Shown: piece by piece, positions 61,718 to 64,000 of the stretch
Layout of the letters: every line of letters begins with the position of its first letter
Numbering within the stretch: the first letter of the stretch is position 1
Origin: an uncultured Alphaproteobacteria bacterium
GTDB taxonomy: Bacteria; Pseudomonadota; Alphaproteobacteria; HIMB59
Assembly: GCA_902538085.1 (NCBI GenBank)
Contig: CACBDV010000001.1
Location: 375,063-439,062 of the forward strand
Reading direction: 5' to 3'
DNA length: 64,000 bases
Made by a program: the position numbers and the translations under genes
Notes under the pieces: model-generated
The model's input: the letters and a program-made list of their open reading frames with translations, nothing else
Databases searched by the model: none
What the model was told of the DNA's origin: nothing

Positions 61718-62269
61718 ATGGATAAAAATAAAACAATAATACGCTCGACAACTGTTGTTTGCGTTCGTGATAATGAGAGTGTTGTTATAGCATCTGACGG
61801 ACAAGTAACTTTGGGAACATCTGTAATTAAGTCAAACGCCAATAAGATTAGAACATTTCATAATGATCAAATTATTGTTGGGTTTGCTGGATCAACCGCT
61901 GATGCACTGACTCTTTTTGATAGACTAGAGAAAAAGTGCGAGGAATTTTCATATAACCTAAAAAGAGCTTGTGTCGAATTAGCTAAAGATTGGAGAACCG
62001 ATAGGTATCTTAGAAGATTGGAGTCAATGATTATTGCAGCTGATAAAAGTGAAACATATCTTATTAGTGGAACAGGAGACGTTCTGGAGCCTCAAGAAGG
62101 TATAGTTGCAATTGGATCAGGTGGCAACTTTGCCCTGAGCGCAGCAAGGGCTCTAAAAAGAAAATCTAATTTGTCTGCAAAAGAAATTGCAGCAGAGTCA
62201 CTTAAAGTTGCAGCAGAGCTTTGTATTTATACAAATGATACTCTAAACATCTCAGAGATTAAAATTTAA
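61718..62269 (+). CDS. hslV: ATP-dependent protease subunit HslV
   Basis: A 183-residue proteasome-like peptidase. A propeptide of about 10 residues precedes the catalytic threonine (Thr11 in 'RSTTVVCVRDNESVVIASDGQVTLG'). 'LISGTGDVLEPQEGIVAIGSGGNFALSAARAL' is highly conserved. It forms the core of HslUV. Its stop overlaps the hslU start by 1 bp (TAATG). Confidence 0.97.
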   Translation: MDKNKTIIRSTTVVCVRDNESVVIASDGQVTLGTSVIKSNANKIRTFHNDQIIVGFAGSTADALTLFDRLEKKCEEFSYNLKRACVELAKDWRTDRYLRRLESMIIAADKSETYLISGTGDVLEPQEGIVAIGSGGNFALSAARALKRKSNLSAKEIAAESLKVAAELCIYTNDTLNISEIKI

Positions 62270-63582
62270 TGGATAGCCAATCTCTTACACCAAAAGTTAT
62301 CAAAGAAGAACTTGATCGCTATGTGATTGGTCAAGATGATGCAAAAAAAGCAGTCGCCATAGCCCTTCGGAATAGGTGGAGAAGGTTAAATGTAAAAGAT
62401 GAGACTCTCAGAGATGATATCATTCCAAAAAATATATTAATGATTGGGCCAACAGGTTGCGGTAAAACTGAGATTGCAAGAAAATTAGCAAAACTTACAC
62501 AGTCACCGTTTATAAAAGTAGAGGCAACTAAATTTACAGAAATTGGATACGTTGGAAGAGATGTCGAACAAATAATTAGGGATTTAATTGAAGTTGCAAT
62601 TAATTTAGAAAAGAAAAAGATAAGAGACCGTTTTATAGATGAAGCCAAAACAAACGCAGAAGAAATTGTTTTAAAAGCACTGCTTGGTGACAATCCTAGT
62701 GAAGAAACTAAGGAAAAATTTCGGCTAATGCTAAGAGATAATCAACTTAATGATAAAGAGATCGAAATAGCGTTAGATCAAAAATCTAATCCTTTTCAAT
62801 CATTGGACATACCAGGAATGCCTGGTGCTCAAATGGGAATGATTAATATGAATGATATATTTGGTAAAGGTTTAAAAAATAAAAAGAAAACAAAACTTAA
62901 AATAGGTGAAGCTTATGAGCCGCTTATTCAAGAAGAAATTGAGAAGATCGCTGAAAAACAAAATGTTGTTCAAAATGCAATTAAAAGTGTCCAGGAAAGT
63001 GGAATAGTTTTCATAGATGAAATTGACAAAATTGCACCCAATAGTGAGAGACGAGGTGGGGATGTTTCAAGAGAAGGAGTGCAAAGAGATTTACTCCCAC
63101 TTATTGAGGGTACAGTTGTAAGTACAAAATATGGAACAATTGAAACAAATCATATTTTATTTATTGCATCTGGTGCTTTTCATCAATCCAAACCAAGTGA
63201 TTTACTCCCGGAACTTCAAGGAAGATTACCTGTAAGAGTAAGGTTAAATGCGCTAAAAAAAGATGATTTTATTAGAATTTTAAAAGAAACTGATAATAGC
63301 TTAACCAAACAATATAAGTCATTATTTGCAACAGAAAATATTGAATTAAAGTTTGAAGATGAGGCTTTAGAAGAGATAGCAACTCTCACTGAACAAATAA
63401 ATACTGAGGTTGAAAATATTGGTGCACGACGATTACAAACAATGTTTGAAAAAATTCTTGAAAGAATTAGTTTTGATGCAAACCTAAGTGATCAAAAAAC
63501 TGAAGTAGTAAATAAAGCATGGGTTACAGATGCTGTTAAATCAGAAATCAAACCTACCGACGAAAAGAAATTTATTCTTTAG
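62269..63582 (+). CDS. hslU: ATP-dependent protease ATPase subunit HslU
   Basis: A 437-residue AAA+ unfoldase with Walker A 'GPTGCGKTEIARKLAKL', pore motif 'FTEIGYVGRDVEQII', Walker B 'GIVFIDEIDKIAP' and a C-terminus ending in 'KKFIL' that docks on HslV. 'LPELQGRLPVRVRL' is also conserved. It overlaps the convergent Smr gene by 11 bp. Confidence 0.97.
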   Translation: MDSQSLTPKVIKEELDRYVIGQDDAKKAVAIALRNRWRRLNVKDETLRDDIIPKNILMIGPTGCGKTEIARKLAKLTQSPFIKVEATKFTEIGYVGRDVEQIIRDLIEVAINLEKKKIRDRFIDEAKTNAEEIVLKALLGDNPSEETKEKFRLMLRDNQLNDKEIEIALDQKSNPFQSLDIPGMPGAQMGMINMNDIFGKGLKNKKKTKLKIGEAYEPLIQEEIEKIAEKQNVVQNAIKSVQESGIVFIDEIDKIAPNSERRGGDVSREGVQRDLLPLIEGTVVSTKYGTIETNHILFIASGAFHQSKPSDLLPELQGRLPVRVRLNALKKDDFIRILKETDNSLTKQYKSLFATENIELKFEDEALEEIATLTEQINTEVENIGARRLQTMFEKILERISFDANLSDQKTEVVNKAWVTDAVKSEIKPTDEKKFIL

Positions 63583-64000
63583 ATTTTAGCTTAATATAAA
63601 AAGCACCCAAACCACCATGTTGTATTTTACAAGGCGAATATGATTTTATCATAAATTGAAATTTTTCTGTATCTAACCAAAAGGGAAATTGTCTTCTTAT
63701 TTTTCCGGTAAAAAATTCCTCACCATTAGTCTTATTGCCAAGCCCTGTTACTACAATATGAAATAAGTTTTTCTTCATGTAATTTATTGAAAAATATTCG
63801 ATTAATTTTTGGTGTGCTTGGTCAACGGTTAGTCCATGTAAATCGATTTTACTAAAATGATGATTTTTAAATTGTTTATGAAGATTGGCATCTAAAAGAA
63901 CTGGTTTAACAGGAATTTTTTTAGCTTTTATATTTCTATTATCTATATTCTCAATTTTTTTTTTGGTCCCCCTAGAACTTTTGATTGAAATACTAATTTT
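63572..64000 (-). CDS. Smr-domain protein (5' end outside window)
   Basis: The ORF track shows only the last 68 residues, but the frame continues without a stop to the window edge (143 codons, including the stop). The visible protein has a Lys-rich linker, then the Smr domain: 'IDLHGLTVDQAHQKLIEYF' (the DLHGL motif), 'HIVVTGLGNKT', 'GKIRRQFPFWLDTEKF' and 'QHGGLGAFYIKLKSK'. Stand-alone Smr proteins are probable endonucleases or nucleic-acid binders. It converges on hslU. Confidence 0.88.
   Translation of the reverse strand, partial: KISISIKSSRGTKKKIENIDNRNIKAKKIPVKPVLLDANLHKQFKNHHFSKIDLHGLTVDQAHQKLIEYFSINYMKKNLFHIVVTGLGNKTNGEEFFTGKIRRQFPFWLDTEKFQFMIKSYSPCKIQHGGLGAFYIKLKSKE

Noticed and set aside
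62331-62693. 120-residue minus-strand ORF inside hslU
   Set aside because: Shadow of a strongly conserved gene.
1-64000. CRISPR arrays, insertion sequences, prophage or integrase genes
   Set aside because: No regularly spaced repeats, transposase or integrase motifs were seen in the reading frames provided or the gaps.

Overview
The window looks like a piece of a small, AT-rich genome from a free-living marine alphaproteobacterium. The grounds are the very high A+T content, tight gene packing with many 1-14 bp overlaps, frequent TTG and GTG starts, a proteorhodopsin with a full retinal pathway, and the family types present: PstA with a DUF3333-type N-terminus, a DUF2244 protein, a DUF2805 protein and a PlcP-type lipid phosphoesterase. 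SAR11-like, HIMB59-like or AEGEAN-169-like lineages are reasonable guesses, but nothing here fixes the taxon. I see no rRNA, tRNA, CRISPR array, insertion sequence or prophage. Nearly all of the window is coding.

Positions 1-15100 form a phosphate island. plcP, a GT4 lipid glycosyltransferase and a RimI-type acetyltransferase form a translationally coupled minus-strand set. A SET-domain methyltransferase and dgkA run the other way. Then come sixA-ppk-phoR, a Pho-box-like repeat, and pstSCAB-phoU-phoB-arsC, all on the minus strand. ppx diverges from sixA. Together they cover phosphate sensing, uptake, polyphosphate storage, arsenate detoxification and phospholipid-to-glycolipid replacement.

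Positions 15100-27500 hold a secreted beta-propeller-like protein, an ATP-grasp-like protein divergent from glnD, trpS, an Nfu iron-sulfur scaffold, a Bax-like glucosaminidase, a polysaccharide deacetylase, tsaB, msrA and several small or unknown secreted proteins. Positions 27500-38300 hold the light-harvesting block: crtE and a small membrane protein on one side, a blue-tuned proteorhodopsin with its own strong terminator, then crtI-crtB-crtY-blh, ispH (isoprenoid precursor supply) and pyruvate carboxylase.

Positions 38300-49500 carry nth, DUF2244, dapB, a periplasmic rhodanese, a c'-type cytochrome, a TupABC tungstate transporter, a b561 cytochrome, a cysK/cystathionine gamma-lyase pair and two transporters. 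Positions 49600-54900 are the heat-shock set hrcA-grpE-dnaK-dnaJ plus ogt, with an RpoH-like promoter before dnaK. The rest holds rph-rdgB, an LpoA-like lipoprotein back-to-back with rsmI and a BON lipoprotein, hisBHAF with a HIT protein, hslVU, and a partial Smr-domain gene at the right edge.

The most unusual non-coding observations are a 16-17 nt sequence repeated in three intergenic regions of phosphate or nitrogen genes, and three intergenic hairpins whose loops carry AGGAGG/CCTCCT (Shine-Dalgarno or anti-Shine-Dalgarno) sequence. No clearly new multi-gene system was found.
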